A DNA stretch of 34,160 nt from Clostridia bacterium (GTDB lineage: Bacteria > Bacillota > Clostridia > Oscillospirales > UBA644), in contig JAGASR010000008.1 in the NCBI GenBank assembly GCA_017621705.1, forward strand, positions 1 through 34,160. The letters are read 5' to 3'. Shown in pieces: positions 15,465-23,294 of this stretch. A program made the translations under genes and the position numbers. The notes beneath the pieces were generated by a model. That model was not told where the DNA came from. It saw only the letters and a program-made list of their open reading frames with translations, and did not search any database. Every line of letters begins with the position of its first letter. The stretch's first letter is position 1.

Positions 15465-17357
15465 ATGGATAAGAATATTATTGAAATAAATAATAAAAAA
15501 TTATGCGCTAACTGTTTTTCATCTTTGAATGACGGGGATTATTGTGAATATTGCGCAAGTAATAACGGATCAAAAGTTAACGATTGCCTTCCTGTAGGAA
15601 CTATTTTGCATGGAAGATTTATTGTTGGCAAAGCGATTTATTACGATAATAGCTATTACGGATATTACGGTTATGACCCTGCATCTAATGAAAGAGTTCT
15701 TATCAGGGAATTTTTTCCTGCAGGCGGTTTTTGTTCCCGTATAAATAAGAGCCTTGTTTGTGATCTCAGAGACTCTGCAATGGCATTGGAATTCAAATCA
15801 GCGGTAAATAATTTTCATACAGAAGTTAAGATCCTTTCGGGAATCAAAGATACTTCAGCTGTAACTCTAGTTAGGGATTTGTTTGATGAGAACGGAACAA
15901 GTTACAGTGTTGTGCCTTTCCCTCAGAAGGCAGTTCTTCTTTCTGAATATATAAAAAATAAAGGCGGAAAACTTACACCAAAGGAATCTTTCCGTATTTT
16001 TGACGGTATTGTCAAAGCATTGGATGTCATACATAAAAATGCAATTATACACGGCAATATACGTCCTGAAAATATTATAATTATTAATAAAAAGGTTATT
16101 TTGACCGGTTTAAATTATGGCGGATACGGTTATCTCGAGAACAGATCAAGTCCTGTTTACACTAATCTCAACAGATTTGCACCTCTTGAGCAGTTGTCCA
16201 AATCGGACAAGCGTGGTCCCTGGACCGATATTTTTGCGTTAGGTACGACTCTGTATTACATGCTTACCGGATCTTATGTTGAAAATATTTTTTCGAGAAT
16301 TGATCTTCTTGAAGATGGTGACACTTGTTCTGCAATAAAAAATACAGGAGATATCCCTCAGAAGCTCGTGCCTATTCTTGAGAAAATGCTTCATGTCAGA
16401 ATGGATGACAGGTACAGGAATCTTACGGAACTTACTAAAGCTCTGGCAACTGCGCATTTTACAAAACTTAAAATCAAGCCCACTGTGAATAATAAAAAAT
16501 CAAAATCTAAAGGTTTAGTTGCTATAATTATAATATTAGTTCTTGTTCTGTGCGCTTCCGCAGCTGCTGTCTTTATTATTTGGTCAAATAAAGATAAAGA
16601 CAAAGATAATCCTATCGAAGAACAGATTGAAGAGAATGATTCGGGTTCAGAATCAACAAACGAAAATCAATCGGATTCTGATCAGCCCTCCGAATCTGCC
16701 ACAGAGGAATCCGAAATACTCCCTGAAAAAGAAAATACCGATGATCAAGATAATAAAGGAGGCAGTAATCCAATTGACCTTGGCGGTATATGGCAGAAAA
16801 ATAAAATGTTGCCTTCTGAAAATACAGAATTTGTCTTTGGCAATGAGAATTATCTGAAAGAACAAATCATTTCTGTCGTATTTTTATCGGAATGTTCAGA
16901 TACTGAAATCCCCGAAGATTCATGGGATATCTCCGTTGATAATGAGAAACGTGTTCTTGCCTGGGTCAAGCAGACAGACGAGTCTTTTGAATTATATATA
17001 TACGGAAATAACGGTATAAACGCAGAACTTTCCTGTAAAGATCTTTTTGCTGATTATATAAACCTTTCTTCAGTAAATTTTAACGGTTGTTTCTATACTG
17101 TAGATACTACAGATATGAGTGGAATGTTTAAAAACTGTAAAAGCTTGACGTCTCTTGATCTTTTTGAATTCAATGCTGAAAAGGTAGAGAATCTCTGTTC
17201 CATGTTTAGCGGTTGTGAATCTCTTTCTGAACTGAAACTTCCGACTTTTACTGTCGCAGACTCTGCTGATGTTTCCGATATGTTTGAAGGTTGTACGTCT
17301 CTTGAAATAATCGAAACAGAAAATGAAATAATTAAAACTGCTTTTGAATCAAAATAA
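15465..17357 (+). CDS. Transmembrane pseudokinase with PARCEL/DUF285-like repeats (kinase 5)
   Basis: ATG 15465 is forced by an in-frame TAG just upstream; the nearest GGAG is 16 bases away, so translation may be weak or coupled. The 630 residues begin with a zinc ribbon (C14, C17, C27, C30). The kinase-like domain (about 50-330) has lost key residues: the glycine loop is replaced by a Tyr-rich stretch, the ATP lysine is R81 (VLIREFFP), HRD is H196-G197-N198, and DFG is replaced by GLN (215-217). The fold markers PEN, FAPLEQ, GPWTDIFALGTTLYY and the C-lobe remain. A transmembrane helix (350-373), an acidic Ser-rich linker and MFKNC/MFSGC/MFEGC repeats follow, resembling DUF285 surface repeats. 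It probably binds without phosphorylating, as an allosteric partner or decoy. Last gene of the operon. Confidence 0.9.
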   Translation: MDKNIIEINNKKLCANCFSSLNDGDYCEYCASNNGSKVNDCLPVGTILHGRFIVGKAIYYDNSYYGYYGYDPASNERVLIREFFPAGGFCSRINKSLVCDLRDSAMALEFKSAVNNFHTEVKILSGIKDTSAVTLVRDLFDENGTSYSVVPFPQKAVLLSEYIKNKGGKLTPKESFRIFDGIVKALDVIHKNAIIHGNIRPENIIIINKKVILTGLNYGGYGYLENRSSPVYTNLNRFAPLEQLSKSDKRGPWTDIFALGTTLYYMLTGSYVENIFSRIDLLEDGDTCSAIKNTGDIPQKLVPILEKMLHVRMDDRYRNLTELTKALATAHFTKLKIKPTVNNKKSKSKGLVAIIIILVLVLCASAAAVFIIWSNKDKDKDNPIEEQIEENDSGSESTNENQSDSDQPSESATEESEILPEKENTDDQDNKGGSNPIDLGGIWQKNKMLPSENTEFVFGNENYLKEQIISVVFLSECSDTEIPEDSWDISVDNEKRVLAWVKQTDESFELYIYGNNGINAELSCKDLFADYINLSSVNFNGCFYTVDTTDMSGMFKNCKSLTSLDLFEFNAEKVENLCSMFSGCESLSELKLPTFTVADSADVSDMFEGCTSLEIIETENEIIKTAFESK

Positions 17358-17380
17358 ACAAGTATGGATTATTAAAAATG

Positions 17381-17427
17381 AAAACGAGAAGGATACTGCT
17401 GTTTTGCGGATTACTTCTCGTTTTTTT
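17381..17427 (+). terminator. Terminator of the signalling operon
   Basis: AAAACGAGAAG (17381-17391) pairs with CTTCTCGTTTT (17414-17424) and a T-run follows. The 22-base loop is long. It lies 23 bases after the last stop codon. Confidence 0.65.
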
Positions 17428-17552
17428 GATCAATTATGGAAAAGACTCCGTATGCATATGTGTTGAGAAGGAGAACAAGTTTATTAATAATATGTCATAA
17501 ATAAATGATATTGTAAATATTCAATCGTGAAAACTGAAATTTATATTTACTT

Positions 17553-17588
17553 TTCACCTCAAATATGCTATAATATATTTGAGGTGAA
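17553..17588 (+). promoter_or_regulatory. 14-bp perfect palindrome over the hydrolase promoter and ribosome site
   Basis: TTCACCTCAAATAT (17553-17566) is the exact reverse complement of 17575-17588, with eight bases between. The -10 box TATAAT (17569-17574) lies in the centre, with TTTACT (17546-17551, spacing 17) as -35. The right arm contains the Shine-Dalgarno GAGGTG used by the gene at 17593. It is either a repressor operator or, in readthrough RNA, a hairpin that hides the ribosome site. Confidence 0.65.
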
Positions 17589-17592
17589 CGTC

Positions 17593-18228
17593 ATGAAAAT
17601 AATAAAACAATCAAATAACGAAAATATTTTTCCGTATATTGCATATATCCCCGAAAACCTGAGTGATAAACCTGCTTTGCTTATTCAGCTTCACGGGGCA
17701 GGGGAGCGCGGTAACGGCGGAGATTCTTTGGATCTCGTTCTTGTCAACGGCTTTCCGAAGACCGTAAACGACGAAAATTTGAAGGACTGCGTTTTTGTTA
17801 TGCCGCAGTGCCCTCCGGATTCTTTCTGGGTTGCAAAGATAGAAAGTATCAGAAAATTTATCGATCAGATGATTGAGAAATACTCTGTTGATACCGATAG
17901 AATTTATCTTTGCGGTTTGAGTATGGGCGGCTTCGGCACTTGGTATACGGCCATGGCTTATCCCGAATTATTTGCGGCGATCGCGCCTTGTTGCGGCGGA
18001 GGTATGGCATGGAATGCTGGCACGCTTAAAATGCCTGTTTGGGCTTTCCACGGATTGGACGATACTTGTGTTTCTCCGAACCAGACGATCGAGATGGTAG
18101 AAGCTCTGAAAGGTTCAAATCCTTCTCTTAAATATGATCTTTACGAAGGTGTCGGTCATAATTCTTGGGAAAAAGCTTTCACAGAAGAAACGCTCAAATG
18201 GCTCCTTTCTCAGTCAAAAGCCAAATAA
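17593..18228 (+). CDS. Alpha/beta-hydrolase esterase
   Basis: ATG 17593 follows GAGGTGAACGTC. The 211-residue protein has the alpha/beta-hydrolase triad: nucleophile S110 in GLSMGG, acid D156 or D157 in HGLDD, and H189 in GVGHNSW. LHGAGERG near residues 33-40 forms the oxyanion region typical of dienelactone-hydrolase, phospholipase/carboxylesterase and feruloyl-esterase-like enzymes. It has no signal peptide, so it is cytoplasmic. It lies beside fucosidase and beta-helix glycosidase genes, so release of acyl groups from imported glycan fragments is plausible, but the substrate cannot be read from the sequence. It has its own promoter and shares a bidirectional terminator with the fucosidase gene. 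Confidence 0.85.
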   Translation: MKIIKQSNNENIFPYIAYIPENLSDKPALLIQLHGAGERGNGGDSLDLVLVNGFPKTVNDENLKDCVFVMPQCPPDSFWVAKIESIRKFIDQMIEKYSVDTDRIYLCGLSMGGFGTWYTAMAYPELFAAIAPCCGGGMAWNAGTLKMPVWAFHGLDDTCVSPNQTIEMVEALKGSNPSLKYDLYEGVGHNSWEKAFTEETLKWLLSQSKAK

Positions 18229-18234
18229 TAGAGA

Positions 18235-18264
18235 AAACCCCTTGCTGATTTCAGCAAGGGGTTT
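18235..18264. terminator. Bidirectional terminator between the esterase and GH95 genes
   Basis: A 14-bp perfect stem (18235-18248 with 18251-18264) has a two-base loop gap. A-runs and T-runs flank it, so it can serve both convergent genes. Confidence 0.85.
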
Positions 18265-18283
18265 CGGTTTAATACAAAACTTA

Positions 18284-20611
18284 TTAAGCAAAAATAAGTT
18301 TAACGGTTTCATCTTTTGCAAGATCAAAAGAGATGACAGAGCCGCTGTTTTCAAATGCTTTATCTGCTGTTGGAACGGAATGTCCTGCGGGCATACCAAG
18401 ATTTAGCTTCTTTGCGGTCGTTGCTTTGACGGTAACTTCCGTAAGTTTGCAATCTTTCCATGTAAGATCGAAAACAAAGCCGCCTCTGGAAATTATGCCG
18501 CTGATCGAGCCGTTTTTCCACTCACTCGGAAGAGAAGGAATGAGATCAATAATTCTGTTGTCTGGAGTTCCGCGATGGCTCTGGAGAAGCATTTCCATTA
18601 TGCCTGCTGTGCCGCCGAAGTTTCCGTCGATCTGGAACGGGGGATGAATGTCGAACATATTTTCGGCAGTACAGTTGGAAAGAAGATTTCTCAAATTGAA
18701 GAGAGCTCCGTCACCGTCTTTGAGGCGAGCGTAGAAAAGCACGGTCCAAGCTCTGGACCAACCGGTAGCACCGCCGCCGTTTTCGAGACGTCTTGCGATC
18801 GTTCTCTTTGCCGCAGCAAAAAGTTCGGGAGTGTCTTCGTTTATCTGATCTGATGGATGAAGCGCAAAGAGGTGAGAAACGTGTCTGTGACCGGGTTCGC
18901 ACTCTTCATAGTCCTTGATCCATTCGCAAATCGTATTATAACGTTCACCGATACGCATCGGCGGAAGTTTAGCGAGAACTGCCTTCAGTTTATCACAGAA
19001 ACCGTCGTTTTCGCCTAGGTAATCGTATGCATGGAGCGTTCTTGTAAACAGTGCATAGATTATTTGCGCATCAATCGTTGCGCCCTGTGTGAACATACTT
19101 CTGTGTCTCGTTCCGTCAGGCTCGGTGTAGTAGAAACTGTTTTCGGGCGAGTTTGAAGGAGCGGCGACAAGCGTTCCGTCTTTTGCTTCAACGAGATAAT
19201 CGCAAACAAATTTGCAGGAACCTTTAAGTATCGGATATATTTCTTTTAAGTATTCAATATCGTTCGTATGCTCATAGTGTTCCCAAAGAGGCAGACACAT
19301 CCACGGACCTGCCATCGGGAAGAAACCGCAGTCAACGCTGTCATGAATACCCGTGCGACCGAAAACGTCAGACGTGTGGTTTATAGTCCAACCGTCGGCA
19401 TTGAAAAGATCTTTTGCTGTCTGTTCGCCAAATTTACTGATCATCTTCATGTAATGAGTCAACGGAGCAACGGCCTTCGAGCAGTTTCCGCTCTCAGCAG
19501 GCCAATAGTTCATCTGAAGATTGATGTTTGTGTGGTAGTCACTTCCCCAGGGCGGACGGAAATCGTGGCACCAGATACCCTGAAGATTTGCGGGAAGAGT
19601 CGCTTTTTTACCGGAGCTTTCAATGAGAAGATATCTGCCGAAATTGTAGTAGAGAGTATAAAGATCAAGGTCTTTTCTGCCTTCTTTGTGCATTTTCAGA
19701 CGGATATCCGTCGGCTCGTCGATAACAGGAGCATCAAGCTCAAATTTAACGTTGCAGAACCACTTCTGATGATCTTCGATATGTTTTGATTTAACGTCGC
19801 AGTAGCAAAGATTTTCAACTTTGCTCATCTGATCGCGGATTATCTCACGGTAGTCAATATTTTCGTCAAAATCAAAAGTCTGAACATTGTAGTTTGTCGC
19901 AAATGCGCTGTAAATAACGAGATATGTAGCGTTCTTTACGGTAATACGGTCATGCTCTCTCTTGAGTTCACCGTCACTCTTCACCTTCATTAAAGCGCCG
20001 AAAGACATACCTTCGCCGCCTTCGCCGTAATTCGGGTCGGACTCGTAAATGATACGGCCGTTCATTATGAGCGTGTCATTCGTTATTGTTCCGCTGTAAG
20101 CATCCTGTTTTCTTTTTAATGTTACATTGCAATCAAAAGCTTTGTCTGCTTTTACTCTGTATGCAAAAATATCATATTCTTCGCTTATAAAGCATTCGCT
20201 TTCGTAATTAACGTCGCCTTTCGTCCATTTAACGGATGCAACGGCATCGTTAAGTTCAAGTTCTTTATGATAATTTGTATATTCGGACTTATCCGCATAA
20301 TCTATAAATATCTCGCCAAAACTTTCGAAGAAACGTACTCGAGAGGGAGTTGCGAGGAACGTTTCTCTGCTCAACTGTGCAGCTTCCTGAAGTCTTTCTT
20401 CAAAAATGAGCTCACGAATTTTTGCGAGGGTTTCAGGTGTTGCATGATTTTCTTCTTTGAGCTGTTTACCGCTCCATAAAGATTCTTCATTGATCTCGAT
20501 CTGTTCACAATGGGGGTTGCCGTATAACATTGCGCCGACACGTCCGTTACCGAGAGGAAGTGCGTTCATCCAATCGTCAACGAAACGGTCATACCATAAT
20601 CTTGTAGACAT
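18284..20611 (-). CDS. GH95-family alpha-L-fucosidase
   Basis: The ATG at 20611 follows AAAGGAG on the minus strand. The 775 residues begin with the GH95 signature (NALPLGNGRVGAML, then NEESLWSG). The residues that catalyse inverting hydrolysis in bifidobacterial AfcA are present: N362 and N364 in HTNINLQMNYWPAE, E490 in SNSPEN and D662 in QIDGNFGG. The family cleaves alpha-1,2-linked L-fucose from host or plant glycans; a few members act on alpha-L-galactose. There is no signal peptide, so it works on imported oligosaccharides. Length is typical. It lies next to an oxidoreductase and a solute-binding lipoprotein, forming a small glycan-use neighbourhood. Family assignment is firm and fucose preference is likely. 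Confidence 0.93.
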   Translation of the reverse strand: MSTRLWYDRFVDDWMNALPLGNGRVGAMLYGNPHCEQIEINEESLWSGKQLKEENHATPETLAKIRELIFEERLQEAAQLSRETFLATPSRVRFFESFGEIFIDYADKSEYTNYHKELELNDAVASVKWTKGDVNYESECFISEEYDIFAYRVKADKAFDCNVTLKRKQDAYSGTITNDTLIMNGRIIYESDPNYGEGGEGMSFGALMKVKSDGELKREHDRITVKNATYLVIYSAFATNYNVQTFDFDENIDYREIIRDQMSKVENLCYCDVKSKHIEDHQKWFCNVKFELDAPVIDEPTDIRLKMHKEGRKDLDLYTLYYNFGRYLLIESSGKKATLPANLQGIWCHDFRPPWGSDYHTNINLQMNYWPAESGNCSKAVAPLTHYMKMISKFGEQTAKDLFNADGWTINHTSDVFGRTGIHDSVDCGFFPMAGPWMCLPLWEHYEHTNDIEYLKEIYPILKGSCKFVCDYLVEAKDGTLVAAPSNSPENSFYYTEPDGTRHRSMFTQGATIDAQIIYALFTRTLHAYDYLGENDGFCDKLKAVLAKLPPMRIGERYNTICEWIKDYEECEPGHRHVSHLFALHPSDQINEDTPELFAAAKRTIARRLENGGGATGWSRAWTVLFYARLKDGDGALFNLRNLLSNCTAENMFDIHPPFQIDGNFGGTAGIMEMLLQSHRGTPDNRIIDLIPSLPSEWKNGSISGIISRGGFVFDLTWKDCKLTEVTVKATTAKKLNLGMPAGHSVPTADKAFENSGSVISFDLAKDETVKLIFA

Positions 20612-20643
20612 GTTTAGGATTCTCCTTTACATATATTGATTAT

Positions 20644-20672
20644 ATTATACACCACTTTCTACGGAAATTCAA
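20644..20672 (-). promoter_or_regulatory. Promoter of the GH95 gene
   Basis: Reading the minus strand, TTGAAT (20672-20667), a 17-base spacer and TATAAT (20649-20644) lie just upstream of the gene. Confidence 0.6.
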
Positions 20673-20724
20673 TAGTAATTATAAAAAAAATACCAGTATC
20701 CGGTTAAAAGATTTTTGATTAATC

Positions 20725-20753
20725 TTTACAATTAATTATTTTTATGTTATTAT
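20725..20753 (+). promoter_or_regulatory. Promoter of the Gfo/Idh/MocA gene
   Basis: TTTACA (20725-20730), a 17-base spacer and TATTAT (20748-20753), with an extended TG one base upstream of the -10. A TATAAT at 20751-20756 overlaps but gives a 20-base spacer. It is divergent from the GH95 promoter, so the pair share one 167-base control region. Confidence 0.5.
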
Positions 20754-20778
20754 AATAAAAAATGGGTTGGAGGTACAT

Positions 20779-21732
20779 ATGAAAAATATACGTTTCGGAA
20801 TAATGGGCGCAGGAAATATCGCTCATCAGTTCTGCGATGCGGTAAGACGTGTCGACGGTGCTGATGTCGTTGCAGTTTCATCAAAAACTTTGGAAAAGGC
20901 TCGTATTTTTGCCGAAAAAGAAAATATTCCGTCGTATTACGGAAATTACGGCGAAATGCTTGCCCGTGACGATATAGATGCCGTTTATATCGCAACTACA
21001 CATAATTTCCATTATGAAAATATGCTCGAATGTATTGCTCATAACAAGCATATTCTTTGCGAAAAATGTATGGTACTCAATAAAAAAGATGCAGAACATA
21101 TATTTTCTCTCGCAAAAGAAAAGAATCTTTTCGTTATGGAAGCAATGTGGGTAAGATTTCTTCCGAATATTCAAAAAGTCAAAAGCTGGATACGTGACGG
21201 CCGCATAGGCTCTCCCGAAATGGCTACTGTTTCGATCGGATTTAAGGCGAACGACGATCCGAACAACCGTATTTATAATCCTGCGCTTGCAGGCGGAAGT
21301 ATGTTTGATATCGGCGTGTATATGTTCGAAGTGATGAATTATATTATAGGCGAAGAAATAAAAGATATCAAAACTACTCTTTCGCTTGCGCCTACGGGAG
21401 TCGATAAATCCGCTTGCGTTACCGTAAAATACGAAAACTGCATTGCAAATCTTCAATGCTGCGTTTCGTCTGCAGTCATCGAAAAAGCTTATATTTACGG
21501 TACGGAAGGCACGATCGAGTTTCCGATGCTCCATTGGGTGCGTGATTGCGTTCTTTACGATTCATCTCATAAAGTCGTCGAAGTATTCAAAGACTGCCCG
21601 TCAAACGGATTTATATTTGAAGTCAAAGAAGTTGTCGATTGTATAAATAACGGTAAACTTGAAAGCGATATCATTCCGCACCGAGACACAATTCAATGCG
21701 CCGAACTTTTTGATCTTTGTTTTGATAAATAA
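20779..21732 (+). CDS. Gfo/Idh/MocA-family NAD(P)-dependent oxidoreductase
   Basis: ATG 20779 is preceded by GGAGG at five bases; an upstream in-frame TTG (20767) overlaps that site. The 317-residue protein has a Rossmann start, FGIMGAGNIAHQF (GxGxxA), then AVYIATTHNFHYE and the EKC motif (CEKCMVLN) at the usual EKP position. The C-terminal substrate domain contains GGSMFDIGVYM. It is closest in form to the dihydrodiol-dehydrogenase/sugar-dehydrogenase branch. It probably oxidises or reduces a sugar or inositol derivative. Divergent pairing with GH95 suggests a role in converting sugars released from fucosylated glycans, which is inference. Confidence 0.88.
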   Translation: MKNIRFGIMGAGNIAHQFCDAVRRVDGADVVAVSSKTLEKARIFAEKENIPSYYGNYGEMLARDDIDAVYIATTHNFHYENMLECIAHNKHILCEKCMVLNKKDAEHIFSLAKEKNLFVMEAMWVRFLPNIQKVKSWIRDGRIGSPEMATVSIGFKANDDPNNRIYNPALAGGSMFDIGVYMFEVMNYIIGEEIKDIKTTLSLAPTGVDKSACVTVKYENCIANLQCCVSSAVIEKAYIYGTEGTIEFPMLHWVRDCVLYDSSHKVVEVFKDCPSNGFIFEVKEVVDCINNGKLESDIIPHRDTIQCAELFDLCFDK

Positions 21733-21735
21733 TTA

Positions 21736-21767
21736 AAAAAACCGACAGAGTAATCTGTCGGTTTTTT
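21736..21767 (+). terminator. Terminator of the oxidoreductase gene
   Basis: CCGACAGA (21742-21749), loop GTAA, TCTGTCGG (21754-21761), flanked by A- and T-runs. It has the same stem as the terminator at 23261. Confidence 0.88.
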
Positions 21768-21791
21768 AATCTGTGAATTAACTGAAAACAG

Positions 21792-21821
21792 TTGACAAAT
21801 ATGTTACACATGTGCTATAAT
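21792..21821 (+). promoter_or_regulatory. Promoter of the solute-binding lipoprotein gene
   Basis: A consensus TTGACA (21792-21797), an 18-base spacer and TATAAT (21816-21821). The palindrome CACATGTG (21807-21814) lies in the spacer and may bind a regulator. Confidence 0.75.
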
Positions 21822-21850
21822 GAAACAAAAAGGAGAAAGAGGTCTGTGAA

Positions 21851-23251
21851 ATGAAAACTTTAAAAATAATCGCATTACTGCTGGTCTCGTTTATTGTTTT
21901 TACTTCGTGCGCTACCGTCGCCGAAGAGATCGTTCCTACGTATGATCCGAGCGTCGATCCGGATGACATCGATCTCATGGGATACGAATATATTATTACT
22001 GCGATTGCTCACGGAGACGGTCAGGGCGCTTATGCACTCAATCCAGAGTCGGGATATAATGTCCGTGGAGACAGACTCTTGCAAAGATATAAGGAAACGG
22101 AAGAAAAATATAATGTCACGATCACTCGTATTGACGGTATCGATTTCGGCAGATTTTTAGCGTTTTATTCTTCCGGGCTGAAATATGCCGATCTTATGTT
22201 TGCTTGCACGAACCATATTTTCTGCAGCGGATATATTCAGAGCGGCTATATGCATGCCTTTTCTGATATGGATCTCGATCTTCATTGCGGTATTTACGGT
22301 ACAGAGTCGGCACTCGAGGCAGGTAGACTGGGTGATGACTATTATTCTATCATGGCATATTATTGGGGTTTTCCTGCGGCAGACGTTGTCCCTGCGATGT
22401 GGTTTAATCCCAGAACTTTAGGCTTCTTTCAGCAGCCGAATCCTCACGAACTTGCAGAACAGGGTAACTGGAACTGGGCTCAGTTTGAAGAAATGTGCGA
22501 AGTTATGAGAGATACTTCCGATCCCGATGAATCAAAGCATACTTTTGCGGCAGGTTATTCAAATGAACCTTATTTTGAACTCGGCGCTCTTTATTCCAAT
22601 AACGTACATCTTGCAAACATAAATGAAGAGGGTAGGCTTGTTTATGCTCTTAACAGTCCCGAAGCTCTCGAAGCTATGGATTTTGTAAGGAGTCTTGCCG
22701 AAAGAGATCTTATCGTTGATCTCGGCGACAGATTCAATATAACCCCGTTTGTTGAAAACAGATCTGCATTCTTTATGGAATACGCTCATATGGGCCTTTC
22801 TTCCGAGGGTAACGATAACCTCGCATATCGCGTTGACGATTCGTTCGAATGGATCTATTTCCCGACAGGCCCGAAAGGTTCCTCTTCCGGACCCAAATCC
22901 GTTTTCGGTTTCTGGACCAGATTTTTCTACGCTCCCGCAAACTCCGATATGGAAGCGCATGAAACCCTTCTTCCGTATTTATTCCAGCCTCTTCCCGGCG
23001 AAACGACCGAAAACTGGCAGGACGATTTCGAAAGAAACAATTTCTTCTCAAAGGAATCTTTTAATTATTTTGTTGAATTGAGAGATAAGGCGGTCTTTGA
23101 CTATTCCGTATTTGTTGATTTCAACACGAATATCGCTCCATTGCTCAAGCAGATAACGAGAGGACAGAAATCCGCATCCGAATCATTTGTTTCTATCGAA
23201 GAAAAAGTCCAGAAATATATTGATAAAAACTACAACGATTATCTCGAATAA
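21851..23251 (+). CDS. Extracellular solute-binding lipoprotein (ABC sugar-uptake type)
   Basis: ATG 21851 follows AGGAGAAAGAGG. The 466 residues start with a lipoprotein signal (MKTLKIIALLL, lipobox FTSC with C20). The mature part resembles family-1 solute-binding proteins: an N-terminal lobe, a central WFNPRTLGFF and GNWNWAQFEEMCEVMRD segment typical of sugar binders, and an aromatic-rich C-terminal lobe. The protein is anchored on the outer face of the membrane and would capture an oligosaccharide for an ABC importer. No permease genes are next to it, and a terminator lies directly downstream, so it must use membrane components encoded elsewhere or act only as a sensor. The family is fairly sure; the ligand is unknown. 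Confidence 0.8.
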   Translation: MKTLKIIALLLVSFIVFTSCATVAEEIVPTYDPSVDPDDIDLMGYEYIITAIAHGDGQGAYALNPESGYNVRGDRLLQRYKETEEKYNVTITRIDGIDFGRFLAFYSSGLKYADLMFACTNHIFCSGYIQSGYMHAFSDMDLDLHCGIYGTESALEAGRLGDDYYSIMAYYWGFPAADVVPAMWFNPRTLGFFQQPNPHELAEQGNWNWAQFEEMCEVMRDTSDPDESKHTFAAGYSNEPYFELGALYSNNVHLANINEEGRLVYALNSPEALEAMDFVRSLAERDLIVDLGDRFNITPFVENRSAFFMEYAHMGLSSEGNDNLAYRVDDSFEWIYFPTGPKGSSSGPKSVFGFWTRFFYAPANSDMEAHETLLPYLFQPLPGETTENWQDDFERNNFFSKESFNYFVELRDKAVFDYSVFVDFNTNIAPLLKQITRGQKSASESFVSIEEKVQKYIDKNYNDYLE

Positions 23252-23260
23252 GTTAACAAG

Positions 23261-23290
23261 AAAACCGACAGAGTATTCTGTCGGTTTTTT
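23261..23290 (+). terminator. Terminator of the solute-binding protein gene
   Basis: AAAACCGACAGA (23261-23272) and TCTGTCGG (23277-23284) with a T-run. It differs from the 21736 terminator by one loop base. The minus-strand gene ending at 23295 may also use it. Confidence 0.85.
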
Positions 23291-23294
23291 GTCT

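Noticed and set aside
19268..19789. A 173-codon plus-strand frame inside the GH95 gene
   Set aside because: GH95 is certain on the other strand with catalytic motifs in this region; this frame has no ribosome site or family likeness.
20881..21534. A 217-codon minus-strand frame opposite the oxidoreductase
   Set aside because: The plus-strand gene has a clear Rossmann fold, promoter and terminator; the opposite frame has low-complexity Phe/Ile composition.
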